Below, piece by piece: positions 36,166 through 45,475 of a DNA stretch of 64,000 nucleotides (its first letter is position 1; each line of letters opens with the position of its first letter). The translations under genes and the position numbers were made by a program. The stretch covers positions 1,240,001-1,304,000 of the forward strand of contig NZ_CP059557.1 in the NCBI RefSeq assembly GCF_022828475.1. The letters run 5' to 3'. The notes under the pieces were generated by a model, which saw only the letters and a program-made list of their open reading frames with translations, was not told where the DNA came from and did not search any database. Source of the DNA: Saccharopolyspora gloriosae (GTDB lineage Bacteria > Actinomycetota > Actinomycetes > Mycobacteriales > Pseudonocardiaceae).

Positions 36166-36891
36166 GTGGTTGATGCGAATGCCCCGTCGGCGCGGGTACT
36201 GGTCGTCGATGACGAACCCAACATCCTCGAACTGCTCACCGCCGCGCTGCGGCTGAGCGGATTCGAGGTGCGGGGTGCCGCCAGCGGAGCCGAGGCGTTG
36301 CGCGCCGCTGGAGACTTCCGGCCGCACATCGTGGTGCTGGACGTGATGCTGCCGGACCAGGACGGGTTCACCGTGGCCCGGCGGCTGCGCGAGGGCGGTG
36401 ACGCCGTGCCGGTGCTGTTCCTCACCGCGCGGGACGCCGTGGAGGACCGCATCGCCGGGCTCACCGCGGGCGGCGACGACTACGTGACGAAACCGTTCAG
36501 CCTGGACGAGGTGGTGCTGCGGCTGCGCGCGATCCTGCGCCGAGCTCAGCCCGCGCAGATCGCCGAGCCGGATTCGCGGTTGCGCTACCAGGACCTGGAG
36601 CTGGACGAGGACACCTACGAGGTGCGCAGGGACGGTCGGCTGGTGAACCTGTCGCCGACGGAGTTCAAGCTGCTGCGCTACCTGCTGATCAACGCCGAGA
36701 AGGTGGTCAGCAAGGGCCAGATCCTGGACCGGGTGTGGAACTACGAGTTCGGCGGGGACAGCCGCATCGTCGAGTCCTACATCAGCTACCTGCGCCGCAA
36801 GGTCGACTTCACCTCGCCCGCGTTGATCCACACGATCCGCGGTGTCGGCTACGTGCTGCGCATTCCGCCGGAGGAGCGGGCGCGATGCTGA
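36166..36891 (+). CDS. OmpR-family response regulator
   Basis: A 241-residue two-component regulator. The receiver domain has RVLVVDDEPNILELL, the phospho-acceptor aspartate in VVLDVMLPDQDGF near residue 61 and the lysine in DYVTKPFSLDE. The winged helix domain has LSPTEFKLLRYLLIN and RIVESYISYLRRKVD. GTG 36166 is chosen just before the receiver domain; its ribosome site is weak. It overlaps the sensor kinase by 7 bp. Adjacent glycosyltransferase genes on the same strand are candidate targets. Confidence 0.93.
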   Translation: MVDANAPSARVLVVDDEPNILELLTAALRLSGFEVRGAASGAEALRAAGDFRPHIVVLDVMLPDQDGFTVARRLREGGDAVPVLFLTARDAVEDRIAGLTAGGDDYVTKPFSLDEVVLRLRAILRRAQPAQIAEPDSRLRYQDLELDEDTYEVRRDGRLVNLSPTEFKLLRYLLINAEKVVSKGQILDRVWNYEFGGDSRIVESYISYLRRKVDFTSPALIHTIRGVGYVLRIPPEERARC

Positions 36892-38327
36892 ACCGGATGC
36901 GGCGGTTCACCCGCACGTTGCGCGGCAGGCTGCTGCTGGTGCTGATCGGAGCCACGGTGGCGGGGCTGCTCGCGATGGGCTTCGCGAGCCACCTGCTGCT
37001 GCGGGATTCCTTGATGGACAAGCTCGACGGCCGGCTGCACGAGATGTCCCGGCCGTGGCTGGACGATCGGCATCCCCGGCCACCGGACGACGATCCGGCG
37101 CGCGGCCCCGGCCTGCCCACGGATTTCCGGGCGTTGTTCTTCACGCCGGAGGGCCGGTTGTGGCGGGTGCTCGGGCAGACGGAGACCGACCAGGGCCAGC
37201 CGATGATCCGCAGACCAGGTCCGGAAGGGCAGGTCATCACGGTTCCCGACCGCTCCGGCGGCGCGGATTGGCGGGTGCTCACCGAGACCCGGTCGGACGG
37301 CGAGAGCGTGTCGCTGGCGCTGTCGACCGGCGACGTGAATCTGACCCTGCAATGGCTGATGATCATTGAACTGGTGGTCGGCGCGATCGTCGTGGCGGTG
37401 CTCGCGGTGGTCTCGATGATCACGGTGCGGCTGGGGCTGCGGCCGCTGACCCGCATCGAGCACACCGCGCACGCCATCGCCACCGGCGAGCTCGACCGGC
37501 GCATCGCCGACCAGGACCCGAGTACCGAGACGGGCAGGCTCGGCGCGGCGCTGAACACGATGCTGGGCCGCCTGGTCGCCGCGTTGCAGCAGAGCGAGCA
37601 GTCCGAGCATCGGCTGCGCAGGTTCGTCGCGGACGCCTCGCACGAGCTGCGCACCCCGCTGACCTCGATCCGCGGTTTCGCCGAGCTGTACCGGCGCAGC
37701 GAGTCGCCCGGCGAGCAGGACGTGCGGCTGATGATGTCGCGCATCGAGAGCGAAGCGGTCCGGATGGGCGACCTGGTGGAGGACCTGCTGCTGCTGGCCC
37801 GGCTGGACCGCGAGCGCACGATCGACCTGGTGGACCTGGACCTGGTGCCGCTGGCGCGGGACGTCGCCGGGGACGCGCGGGTGCGCGACACCGGCCGCGA
37901 GATCGAGCTGGTGGTGCCGGAGCGGGCGGTGCGGGTGCTCGGTGACGGGCCGCGGCTGCGGCAGGTGCTCACGAACCTGATGACGAACGCGCTGGTGCAC
38001 ACGACGCCGGGAGCTCCGGTGCGGGTCGAGGTGGAGCACGGGGCCGCGCGCGACGACGTGTTCGCGGCGGGCGCCGCGATCGCGCCGGGTGCACCGATGG
38101 GCGTGGTCTCCATCAGCGACGGTGGTCCGGGCATCTCGCCGGAGCACGCGCGGCGGATCTTCGACCGGTTCTACCGGGTAGACGACGGCCGCGAGCGCTC
38201 CGAGGGCGGCACCGGCCTCGGCCTGGCGATCACCGCCGCCATCGCCGAAGCCCACTACGGCCGCGTGGAGCTCACGACGAACCCGGCGGGAGGCTCCACC
38301 TTCCGCCTCCTCATCCCGCTGAGCTGA
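36885..38327 (+). CDS. Membrane sensor histidine kinase
   Basis: A 480-residue HAMP-type kinase. Two membrane segments (about residues 14-35 and 157-180) flank a small, Pro/Asp-rich external sensor domain. The HAMP linker is followed by the phospho-accepting histidine in DASHELRTPLTSIRG, the N box NLMTNALVHTTP, DGGPGISPEHARRIFDRFYR and the GTGLGLAITAAI loop. ATG 36885 is preceded by GGAGGAGCGG and lies inside the regulator gene. Signal unknown; an envelope stress or glycan signal is inferred from the neighbours. Confidence 0.93.
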   Translation: MLNRMRRFTRTLRGRLLLVLIGATVAGLLAMGFASHLLLRDSLMDKLDGRLHEMSRPWLDDRHPRPPDDDPARGPGLPTDFRALFFTPEGRLWRVLGQTETDQGQPMIRRPGPEGQVITVPDRSGGADWRVLTETRSDGESVSLALSTGDVNLTLQWLMIIELVVGAIVVAVLAVVSMITVRLGLRPLTRIEHTAHAIATGELDRRIADQDPSTETGRLGAALNTMLGRLVAALQQSEQSEHRLRRFVADASHELRTPLTSIRGFAELYRRSESPGEQDVRLMMSRIESEAVRMGDLVEDLLLLARLDRERTIDLVDLDLVPLARDVAGDARVRDTGREIELVVPERAVRVLGDGPRLRQVLTNLMTNALVHTTPGAPVRVEVEHGAARDDVFAAGAAIAPGAPMGVVSISDGGPGISPEHARRIFDRFYRVDDGRERSEGGTGLGLAITAAIAEAHYGRVELTTNPAGGSTFRLLIPLS

Positions 38328-38367
38328 TGATCGAGGGATCGCCCCGCCGTCACGTTGTGGACGATTC

Positions 38368-38511
38368 CCGCAATTTCGCGAGAGATCGAACCACCCGAAC
38401 GAGGTGAACCCACCGACTCGCGGGCGTCGTACCGGCGCTGAACAGCCGGAACAGTTGTCCACATGGGGTGTCCGACACGCCGGGTCCCTTCGATCTCTCG
38501 CGAAATTGCGG
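38368..38511. repeat. 144-bp element with perfect 23-bp inverted ends
   Basis: Bases 38368-38390 and 38489-38511 are exact reverse complements over 23 bp (core gcaatttcgcgagagatcg). They are separated by 98 bp with no open frame of interest. It lies between the convergent kinase and asnB genes. The shape is that of a miniature inverted-repeat element or a large terminator; no clear target-site duplication is visible. Confidence 0.8.
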
Positions 38512-38528
38512 CCCCTCGGCGGGGGTGC

Positions 38529-38579
38529 GAGTGAACGGACCGTTCGCCCAACGGCATTGGACGAACGGTCCGTTCACTC
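38529..38579. terminator. Strong 18-bp hairpin between histidine kinase and asnB
   Basis: gagtgaacggaccgttcg (38529-38546) and its exact inverse (38562-38579) enclose a 15-base loop, 19 bp beyond the asnB stop. There is no T tract. The arm sequence gtgaacgg-ccgtt also appears in family 2 repeat copy c, so this may be a fragment of that family acting as terminator. Confidence 0.8.
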
Positions 38580-38597
38580 ATCGCACGGCGAGCTGGA

Positions 38598-40433
38598 TCA
38601 GAGCTTCACCGTCGGGTTGTGCTGGTCGAACCAGACGGAGACGTCGAGGGCGCGCTCGAACACGTTCCGAGTGGGGGTGTCCACTTCGGACGGGTCGAGG
38701 TTCGCGGCCTCGCGCACCCAATCGGCGTTGAGCAGCTCCAGGGCGCGGTCGCCGTTGGAGATGAGCTCCTTGACCTGCTTCTGCAGCTCCGCGGCGTACG
38801 CCGGGTCCTGAGTGGACGGGTACGGGCTCTTGACCCGCTCCACCACCGACTTCGGCAGCACGTCGGCGGAAGCGCCACGCAGCAGGCTCTTCTCCCTGCC
38901 GTCGAAGGTCTTCAGCGACCACGGCGCGTTGAACACGTACTCGACGAGCCGGTGATCGCAGAACGGAACCCGCACCTCCAGGCCGACGGCCATGCTCATC
39001 CGGTCCTTGCGGTCCAGCAGCATCCGCACGAAGCGAGTCAGGTGCAGGTAGCTGATCTCGCGCATCTTCGCCTCGAACGGGCTGTCGGAGTCCAGCTTCG
39101 GCATGGAACCGACGGCCTGCTCGTACTCCGAGGAGATGTAGCCGGGGATGTCGAGCGTCGCGGCGATCGACGGGTCGAGGATCCGGGTGCCCTCGGCCTG
39201 CTGGGTGTCGAACGCGGCCAGCCACGGGAAGGTGCGGGCCTGCTGCACCTGCGGGTCGTGGAACCACTTGTAGCCACCGAAGACCTCGTCCGCGGACTCA
39301 CCGGACAGCGCCACCGTGGAGTGGCCGCGAATGGCCTTGAACAGCAGGTATAGCGAGTTGTCCATGTCCCCGAGACCCATCGGGATGTCCCGGGACTGCA
39401 CCGCCGCGCGCCGCACCGCGGGGTCGGCGAGCGCCTGCGGGTCGAGCACGATGTCCTGGTGCTGGGAGCCGACGTGCTTGTGCACGTCCTGGACGAACGG
39501 GCCGTCGGGCGTCGCACGCATCTCGTCGGGCTTGAAGTTCTCGGTCTGCCCGAGGAAGTCCACGGCGAAGCTGCGGACCTTCTCGCCCTGCTCGGCGAGC
39601 TGCTGAGCCGACAGCGCGGTCAGCGCGCTGGAGTCGAGACCGCCGGACAGCAGCAGGCAGCGCGGCACGTCGGCGACCAGCTGGCGGCGCACGATGTCGT
39701 CGAGCAGTTCGCGCACGTGCGCGACGCTGGCCTCCTGGTCGTCGTTGTGCTCGGTGACGTCGAGGCTCCAGTAGGTGTGCTCGCGCAGGCCGTTGCGGTC
39801 GAAGGTGACCACGGTGCCGGGCACGACTTCGCGCATGTTCTGCCAGATGGCCTTGCCGGGCGATTTGGTCACGGAGAACAGTTCGCGCAGCCCGTCGGCG
39901 TCGACGACCTTCTCGACCTCGGGGTTGGCCAGGATCGCCTTCGGTTCGGAGCCGAACAGGATCCCGTTCTCGGTCTGCTGGTAGTACAGCGGCTTGATGC
40001 CCATCCGGTCCCGGATCAGCAGCAGCTGTTCGGTGCGGGTGTCCCACACGGCGAACGCGTACATGCCGTTGAGCTTCTCGGCGACGCCCGCACCCCACTC
40101 GAGGTAGCCGTGCAGCACGACCTCGGTGTCGCTGTCGGTGTCGAAGTGGTGGCCGCGGCGGCGGAGTTCGTCGCGCAGCTCGGTGAAGTTGTAGGCCTCA
40201 CCGCTGTAGACCATGCCGACCTTGCCGTCGGGGGTGTCGACTTCCATGGGCTGCGCGCCGCCGGGCAGGTCGATGATCGCGAGCCTGCGGTGGCCGAGCG
40301 CGGCGTGCGGCTGGACCCAGGTCCCGGCGCCGTCCGGCCCTCGGCAGGCCATGGTGTCGCACATCGCGTCGATGACGGGCTGTTCACGGGTGAGGTCTCG
40401 GCGGAAGTCGATCCAGCCGGAGATGCCGCACAT
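38598..40433 (-). CDS. asnB: Asparagine synthase (glutamine-hydrolysing)
   Basis: Makes asparagine from aspartate, ATP and glutamine. The 611-residue protein has the glutaminase domain with the N-terminal nucleophile Cys2 (MCGISGWIDF), RGPDGAG, GHRRLAIIDL and YSGEAYNF. The synthetase domain has the pyrophosphate loop LLLSGGLDSSALTALS and SGESADEVFGGYKW. It is a stand-alone long AsnB of the kind common in actinobacteria. GGGAGC precedes the ATG. The upstream region has an 11-bp-spaced array that may bind GlnR. Confidence 0.95.
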   Translation of the reverse strand: MCGISGWIDFRRDLTREQPVIDAMCDTMACRGPDGAGTWVQPHAALGHRRLAIIDLPGGAQPMEVDTPDGKVGMVYSGEAYNFTELRDELRRRGHHFDTDSDTEVVLHGYLEWGAGVAEKLNGMYAFAVWDTRTEQLLLIRDRMGIKPLYYQQTENGILFGSEPKAILANPEVEKVVDADGLRELFSVTKSPGKAIWQNMREVVPGTVVTFDRNGLREHTYWSLDVTEHNDDQEASVAHVRELLDDIVRRQLVADVPRCLLLSGGLDSSALTALSAQQLAEQGEKVRSFAVDFLGQTENFKPDEMRATPDGPFVQDVHKHVGSQHQDIVLDPQALADPAVRRAAVQSRDIPMGLGDMDNSLYLLFKAIRGHSTVALSGESADEVFGGYKWFHDPQVQQARTFPWLAAFDTQQAEGTRILDPSIAATLDIPGYISSEYEQAVGSMPKLDSDSPFEAKMREISYLHLTRFVRMLLDRKDRMSMAVGLEVRVPFCDHRLVEYVFNAPWSLKTFDGREKSLLRGASADVLPKSVVERVKSPYPSTQDPAYAAELQKQVKELISNGDRALELLNADWVREAANLDPSEVDTPTRNVFERALDVSVWFDQHNPTVKL

Positions 40434-40473
40434 GGGCGTAGCTCCCTTCGCGAAAGGTCCTTATTTAGTCAAG

Positions 40474-40500
40474 GTAACTACATTGTTGCATCGAGGAAAC
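40474..40500. promoter_or_regulatory. Possible GlnR-type operator upstream of asnB
   Basis: Three pentamers, gtaac (40474-40478), gttgc (40485-40489) and gaaac (40496-40500), are spaced exactly 11 bp apart. GlnR boxes are built of gTnAC and GAAAC half-sites at this period. The middle site is degenerate. It is 41 bp upstream of asnB, a suitable place for nitrogen control. Confidence 0.3.
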
Positions 40501-40612
40501 CATTTTTCGGCTGTGGATTTTCGGCGACATAACGCCAAGACCAGCCAAAACGGGCGAAAATCCGTAGCTGTGCGTGTTCAGTGCAGGCGTCTGGGCAGGT
40601 AACGCGGCTGTA

Positions 40613-40737
40613 ACGCGTGGCCCGCGTCCGCCCGGGTGAAAGAGGCCACTCGTCCCTCACGCGAGTGAGGCCGGGCCTTCCGGACCTCGGCCCGAGGTCG
40701 CCCGTAAGGGACGCGTCAAGACCGCGGGCCACCGCGT
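40613..40737. other. Strongly structured region upstream of the kdp operon
   Basis: tggcccgcg (40618-40626) pairs with cgcgggcca (40723-40731), extended by acgcg/cgcgt. Inside lie a cctcac-GCGA-gtgagg hairpin with a GNRA-type loop (40655-40670) and a gacctc/gaggtc hairpin (40683-40699). It could be a multibranched RNA leader, a terminator, or another palindromic DNA repeat. It matches no riboswitch class I know. Confidence 0.5.
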
Positions 40738-40840
40738 CAAACCGGTGTCAGGGACCTGTCCAGCCCGTCTCGGCGGGACTTGAGTGGTGTGCAGCGGGCG
40801 CCACCGGGGCGCCCGGTGCATCGAAGAAGGGGGCGCAGCG

Positions 40841-40924
40841 ATGGCCGACCCGGCCTGCGCCGTGCTGCTGATCGGCGGGTTCCTCGTGCTGGCGCTGACC
40901 TTGCGCGGTTTGGAGCGGTTGTGA
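40841..40924 (+). CDS. 27-residue single-pass membrane micro-ORF preceding kdpF
   Basis: ATG 40841 opens a 27-codon frame that starts MADPACAVLLIGG and continues as a hydrophobic stretch (about residues 7-20) ending with basic RGLERL. AGAAGGGGG lies about seven bases upstream. Its TGA overlaps the kdpF GTG by four bases (GTGA), which suggests coupled translation as the first cistron of kdp. It resembles KdpF in size but not in sequence. It may stabilise the Kdp complex as KdpF does; this is inference. Confidence 0.6.
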   Translation: MADPACAVLLIGGFLVLALTLRGLERL

Positions 40925-41016
40925 TCGCCCTCGTGGCCAACATCGCGGGCGGCGTACTCGCGTTGCTGCTCATCGCGTTCCTGTTCGTCGCCCTGATCAG
41001 GCCGGAGAAGTTCTGA
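40921..41016 (+). CDS. kdpF: K+-transporting ATPase small subunit KdpF
   Basis: A 31-residue one-pass membrane peptide: [19 protein letters not shown] followed by [11 protein letters not shown]. The RPEKF end is the hallmark of KdpF, which stabilises the KdpABC complex. GTG 40921 overlaps the upstream micro-ORF, and its TGA overlaps the kdpA ATG by one base (TGATG). Length and position are exactly as expected. Confidence 0.92.
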   Translation: MIALVANIAGGVLALLLIAFLFVALIRPEKF

Positions 41017-42677
41017 TGTCCACCTTCGCTGTCGGGACGGCCCAGTTCGGCCTCCTCGTCCTCGCCCTCGCGGCGGTCCACCGGCCGTTCGGCGACCACA
41101 TGGCGCGCGCGTACACCGACGACCGGCATTGGCGAGTGGAACGGCGCCTCTACCGCCTGCTGCGCGTGGACGGCGACTCCGGCCAGAGCTGGACGACCTA
41201 CGCCGCCGCCGTGCTCGGCTTCTCGTTCGTCTCGGTCGTGCTGCTGTACCTGCTGCAGCGGTCGCAAGCGTGGCTGCCGTTGAACTTCGGGCGCGGAGCC
41301 GTCGAGCCCGCGATGGCGTTCAACACCGCCGTCAGCTTCGTGACCAACACGAACTGGCAGTCCTACGTGCCGGAGCAGGCGCTCGGCCACACCGTCCAGC
41401 TGGCCGGGCTCACCGTGCAGAACTTCCTGTCCGCCGCGGTCGGCATGGCCGTGGCCGTCGCGCTGGTGCGCGGGTTCAGCCGCTCCGGCACCGACCGCAT
41501 CGGGAACTTCTGGGTGGACCTGACCAGGGGAGTGGTGCGGATCCTGCTGCCCGTCGCGGCGGTGGCGGCGGTGCTGCTGGTCGCGCTGGGCGCGGTGATG
41601 AGCTTCGCACCGGGCCTGCACGCGGTGGGCCTGGACGGCCGGCCGCACACGATCGCCACCGCGCCGGTCGCGAGCCAGGAGGCCATCAAGGTGCTCGGCA
41701 CCAACGGTGGCGGCGTGCTCAACGCGAACTCGGCGCACCCGTTCGCGAACCCCGGTGGCTTCAGCGACCTGGTGCAGGTCTTCCTGATCCTGCTCATCCC
41801 GACCTGCCTGACCCGCACCTTCGGCACGATGGTCGGCGACCGCCGGCAGGGCCGGGCGTTGCTGGCCGTGATGGGCGGGCTGCTCGCTGCGATGCTCGCG
41901 ATCGCGTGGTGGGCGGAGGCGCACCCGAACGGTCCGGCCGCACTGGCCGCCGGTGCGGCGACGGAAGGCAAGGAAACCCGCTTCGGGACGTACTTGTCCG
42001 CCCTGTTCGCCGTCGTCACCACCGGTACTTCGACGGGCGCGGTGAACTCGGCGCACGACAGCCTCACCGGTCTCGGCGGCGGCGTCGCGCTGCTAAACAT
42101 GCTGCTCGGCGAGGTCGCGCCCGGCGGAGCGGGAGCGGGGCTCTACGGGATCCTGGTGCTGTCCGTACTCGCCGTGTTCCTGGCCGGGCTGATGGTCGGG
42201 CGCACACCGGAGTACCTGGGCAAGAAGCTCGGCCGCCGCGAGATCACCGCCGCCGCGCTGTCGATCCTGGTGATGCCCACGCTGGTGCTGCTCGGCGCCG
42301 GGACCGCGATCGCGCTGCCCGCGACGTCGGCGGCGATGGCGAACTCCGGCGCGCACGGCCTGTCCGAGGTCCTCTACGCCTACGCCTCGGCGGCCAACAA
42401 CAACGGCAGCGCGTTCGCCGGGCTCACCGCCACCGGCGACTTCTTCCAGGTGACGTTGGCGCTGGCCATGCTGTTCGGCCGATTCGTGCCGATCATGGCG
42501 GTCCTGATGCTCGCGGGCACGCTCGCTCGGCAGCGGCGCGTCCCGGCCACCGCCGGAACCCTGCCGACCACGGGTCCGCTGTTCGCAGGCCTGCTCACCG
42601 GCACCGTCGTCCTCGTCGCCGCGCTGACGTTCTTGCCCGCGCTGGCGCTCGGCCCGATCGCGGAGGCATTGGCATGA
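41016..42677 (+). CDS. kdpA: K+-transporting ATPase subunit KdpA
   Basis: The potassium channel-like subunit of the high-affinity Kdp pump, 553 residues with about ten membrane segments. Four selectivity-filter loops are visible: [10 protein letters not shown] near residue 115, [19 protein letters not shown] near 228, [16 protein letters not shown] near 340 and [14 protein letters not shown] near 465. It overlaps kdpB by four bases (ATGA). Kdp genes are normally induced by low potassium through KdpDE, both encoded downstream. Confidence 0.97.
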   Translation: MSTFAVGTAQFGLLVLALAAVHRPFGDHMARAYTDDRHWRVERRLYRLLRVDGDSGQSWTTYAAAVLGFSFVSVVLLYLLQRSQAWLPLNFGRGAVEPAMAFNTAVSFVTNTNWQSYVPEQALGHTVQLAGLTVQNFLSAAVGMAVAVALVRGFSRSGTDRIGNFWVDLTRGVVRILLPVAAVAAVLLVALGAVMSFAPGLHAVGLDGRPHTIATAPVASQEAIKVLGTNGGGVLNANSAHPFANPGGFSDLVQVFLILLIPTCLTRTFGTMVGDRRQGRALLAVMGGLLAAMLAIAWWAEAHPNGPAALAAGAATEGKETRFGTYLSALFAVVTTGTSTGAVNSAHDSLTGLGGGVALLNMLLGEVAPGGAGAGLYGILVLSVLAVFLAGLMVGRTPEYLGKKLGRREITAAALSILVMPTLVLLGAGTAIALPATSAAMANSGAHGLSEVLYAYASAANNNGSAFAGLTATGDFFQVTLALAMLFGRFVPIMAVLMLAGTLARQRRVPATAGTLPTTGPLFAGLLTGTVVLVAALTFLPALALGPIAEALA

Positions 42678-44737
42678 CCACCGTCCTCACCCCACCGGAA
42701 AGCCCGGCGCCGCAACGTGAACGCAGTGTCGCCGCCGGTTCGTTCAGCCCGCGCCAGCTCCTCACTTCGCTGCCTCGGGCGCTGCGGAAGCTGCACCCGC
42801 GCCACCAGCTCGCCAACCCCGTCATGTTCGTGGTCTGGGCGGGCTCGGTGCTGGTGACGCTGCTGACCCTGGTCGAACCAGGCGTGTTCAGCGTTGTCGT
42901 CGCGGCGTGGCTGTGGTTCACCGTGCTGTTCGCGAACCTGGCCGAAGCTGTCGCTGAAGGACGCGGCCGGGCGCAGGCGGATTCCCTGCGCCGCACCAGG
43001 TCCGAGGCCGTGGCACGCCGGATCGGGGAGCACGGCGAGGAATCCGTCGCAGGCACCGCGTTGCGCGTCGGCGACCGCGTGGTGGTCGAGGCCGGCGAGG
43101 TGATCCCCGGCGACGGTGACGTCGTCGAAGGCATCGCCACCGTCGACGAATCCGCCATCACCGGGGAATCCGCGCCGGTGATCCGGGAATCCGGCGGGGA
43201 CCGCAGCTCCGTCACCGCGGGCACCGCCGTGCTCTCGGACCGGATCGTGGTGCGGATCGGCACCGCGCCCGGCGAGACCTTCGTGGACAAGATGATCGCG
43301 CTCGTCGAGGGCGCTCGGCGGCAGAAGACGCCGAACGAGATCGCGCTGACGATCCTGCTGTCCACGCTCACGATCATCTTCCTGCTCGCGGTCACCGCGC
43401 TGCAGCCGATGGCGGGCTACTCGGGATCGCTGCTGTCGGTGGTCACGTTGACGGCGCTGCTGGTGTGCCTCATCCCGACCACGATCGGCGCGCTGCTGTC
43501 GGCGATCGGCATCGCGGGCATGGACCGGCTGGTGCAGCGCAACGTGCTCGCGAAGTCGGGGCGCGCGGTGGAGGCCGCCGGTGACGTGGACACGCTGCTG
43601 CTGGACAAGACGGGCACCATCACCTTCGGCAACCGGCGGGCCACCGAGCTGGTGCCGGTCGGCGCGGCCTCGGAGCGGGAACTGGCCGAGGTGGCGAGCC
43701 TGTCCAGCCTCGCCGACCCCACTCCCGAAGGCGTCAGCGTCGTCGAGTTCTGCCGCGAGCACTTCGGCGACCTGCCCGCGGAGTCCGGCGAGGCGGTCGA
43801 GTTCACCGCGCAGACCCGGATGAGCGGCATCGACCTGCCCGGCAGGCGGATCCGCAAGGGCGCGCTGAGCGCGGTCGGCGACTGGGTGCGCGTCGCCGGG
43901 GGCACGGTCGAGTCCGAAGTGGACGACGTGGCCGACGGCATCGCGCGGGACGGCGGAACTCCGCTCGCCGTCGCCGAGGAGCGCGGCGGCGCCGTGCGGG
44001 TGGTCGGCGTGATCCGGCTGTCCGACGTCGTCAAACCCGGCATGGCGCAGCGGTTCGCGCAGCTGCGGCGGGTGGGCATCCGCACCGTCATGGTCACCGG
44101 CGACAACCCGCTCACCGCCGCCGCCATCGCGCGGGACGCCGGCGTCGACGACCACCTCGCCGAGGCGAAGCCGGAGGACAAGATGGAGCTGATCCGCCGC
44201 GAGCAGGCGGACGGGCGGCTGGTGGCGATGACCGGCGACGGCACCAACGACGCGCCAGCGCTGGCGCAGGCCGACGTCGGCGTCGCGATGAACACCGGCA
44301 CCGCCGCGGCCAAGGAGGCGGGGAACATGGTGGACCTCGACTCCGACCCGACCAAGCTCATCGAGATCGTGGAGATCGGCAAGCAGCTGCTCATCACGCG
44401 CGGGGCGTTGACGACGTTCAGCATCGCCAACGACCTGGCGAAGTACTTCGCCATCCTGCCCGCGCTGTTCGTGGCGATCCACCCGCAGCTGGGGCGGTTG
44501 AACGTCATGCAGCTGGCGACGCCGTCCTCGGCGATCATCTCGGCGGTGATCTTCAACGCGCTGATCATCGTGGCGCTGATCCCGCTGGCGCTGCGCGGCG
44601 TCCGCTACCGCCCGGCGAGCGCGGCGTCGCTGCTGCGCCGCAACCTGCTCCTGTTCGGCGTCGGCGGAGTGATCACCCCGTTCCTCGGGATCTGGCTCGT
44701 CGACCTCGCCGTCCGCCACCTCCCGGGGCTGGGTTGA
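42674..44737 (+). CDS. kdpB: K+-transporting ATPase ATP-binding subunit KdpB
   Basis: The P-type ATPase subunit that energises K+ uptake, 687 residues. It shows [14 protein letters not shown] in the actuator domain, the phosphorylated aspartate in [14 protein letters not shown], the KGA nucleotide-binding region, and the hinge motif [18 protein letters not shown]. The frame is open far upstream, but ATG 42674 overlapping the kdpA stop marks the start. A TTG overlapping its stop begins the next open frame. Confidence 0.97.
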   Translation: MTTVLTPPESPAPQRERSVAAGSFSPRQLLTSLPRALRKLHPRHQLANPVMFVVWAGSVLVTLLTLVEPGVFSVVVAAWLWFTVLFANLAEAVAEGRGRAQADSLRRTRSEAVARRIGEHGEESVAGTALRVGDRVVVEAGEVIPGDGDVVEGIATVDESAITGESAPVIRESGGDRSSVTAGTAVLSDRIVVRIGTAPGETFVDKMIALVEGARRQKTPNEIALTILLSTLTIIFLLAVTALQPMAGYSGSLLSVVTLTALLVCLIPTTIGALLSAIGIAGMDRLVQRNVLAKSGRAVEAAGDVDTLLLDKTGTITFGNRRATELVPVGAASERELAEVASLSSLADPTPEGVSVVEFCREHFGDLPAESGEAVEFTAQTRMSGIDLPGRRIRKGALSAVGDWVRVAGGTVESEVDDVADGIARDGGTPLAVAEERGGAVRVVGVIRLSDVVKPGMAQRFAQLRRVGIRTVMVTGDNPLTAAAIARDAGVDDHLAEAKPEDKMELIRREQADGRLVAMTGDGTNDAPALAQADVGVAMNTGTAAAKEAGNMVDLDSDPTKLIEIVEIGKQLLITRGALTTFSIANDLAKYFAILPALFVAIHPQLGRLNVMQLATPSSAIISAVIFNALIIVALIPLALRGVRYRPASAASLLRRNLLLFGVGGVITPFLGIWLVDLAVRHLPGLG

Positions 44738-44781
44738 CCGGTGCCGTCGGAATTCGAAGAGCGCGCGCGAGATGGGGAATC

Positions 44782-45390
44782 ATGTTCATGACTTTGCTGC
44801 GGCAGGCCGGGACCGGGCTGCGGGTGCTGCTGGTGGCGACGGTGCTGCTCGGCGTCGGGTACCCGCTGGCGGTGTGGGGCGTGAGCAGGCTGCCCGGGCT
44901 GCACGACCACGCGGAGGGTTCGCCGCTGGTGGTGGACGGCCGGGTCGTCGGTTCCGAGCTGATCGGGGTGGACCCGGTGCCCGCGAACCCGGCTCGGGAC
45001 CCGTTCTTCCACACCCGCCCCTCGGCGTCGGCGGACGGGAACTTCGGTCCGGGTGATCCGGCCACATCCGGCGGTACGAACCGGAGCGCGGACAACCCCG
45101 AGCAGCTGGCCGCCGTGCAGGAACGCCGAGCGGCCGTCGCCGCGCGCGAGCGGATCTCGCCCGCAGCGGTCCCGGCGGACGCGGTCACCGCCTCGGCGAG
45201 CGGTGTCGATCCGGGCATCAGCCCGGCCTACGCGGAGCTCCAGGCGCCACGGGTCGCCCGCGTGACGGGCCTGCCCGAGCAGGAGGTGCAGCGCCTCATC
45301 GCCGAGTCCACGACGGGCGGACTGGCCGCCGAGCGCACGGTCACCGTCCCCGCGCTCAACGCGGCCGTGGCCGCCCGCACCACCGGATGA
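44782..45390 (+). CDS. kdpC: K+-transporting ATPase subunit KdpC
   Basis: The single-pass accessory subunit, about 202 residues. One membrane segment (LRVLLVATVLLGVGYPLAVW) is followed by the external domain with RPSASADGNFGPGDPATSGG, SNRSADNPEQ-like and SASGVDPGISPAYAELQAPR motifs. An in-frame TTG overlaps the kdpB stop, but ATG 44782 or 44788, with GGGGA upstream, gives the usual short N-terminus before the membrane segment. Confidence 0.94.
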   Translation: MFMTLLRQAGTGLRVLLVATVLLGVGYPLAVWGVSRLPGLHDHAEGSPLVVDGRVVGSELIGVDPVPANPARDPFFHTRPSASADGNFGPGDPATSGGTNRSADNPEQLAAVQERRAAVAARERISPAAVPADAVTASASGVDPGISPAYAELQAPRVARVTGLPEQEVQRLIAESTTGGLAAERTVTVPALNAAVAARTTG

Positions 45391-45475
45391 GCGCCGTGCC
45401 GAGTGCGCGGCGCCCACGACCGGCAGGATCGGACCGCGGGCGGCCGGAGGCGCGGCCGGCGCGGGAAGGGACGAG

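Noticed and set aside
40613-40737. Structured region considered as a ydaO-type c-di-AMP riboswitch or a tRNA
   Set aside because: It lacks the conserved sequence blocks of the riboswitch and the T-loop and acceptor features of a tRNA, so it is reported only as an unexplained structure.
44734-44781. TTG start of kdpC overlapping the kdpB stop
   Set aside because: It would add 16 residues of basic sequence before the membrane segment, which KdpC proteins lack; ATG 44782 fits the family better.
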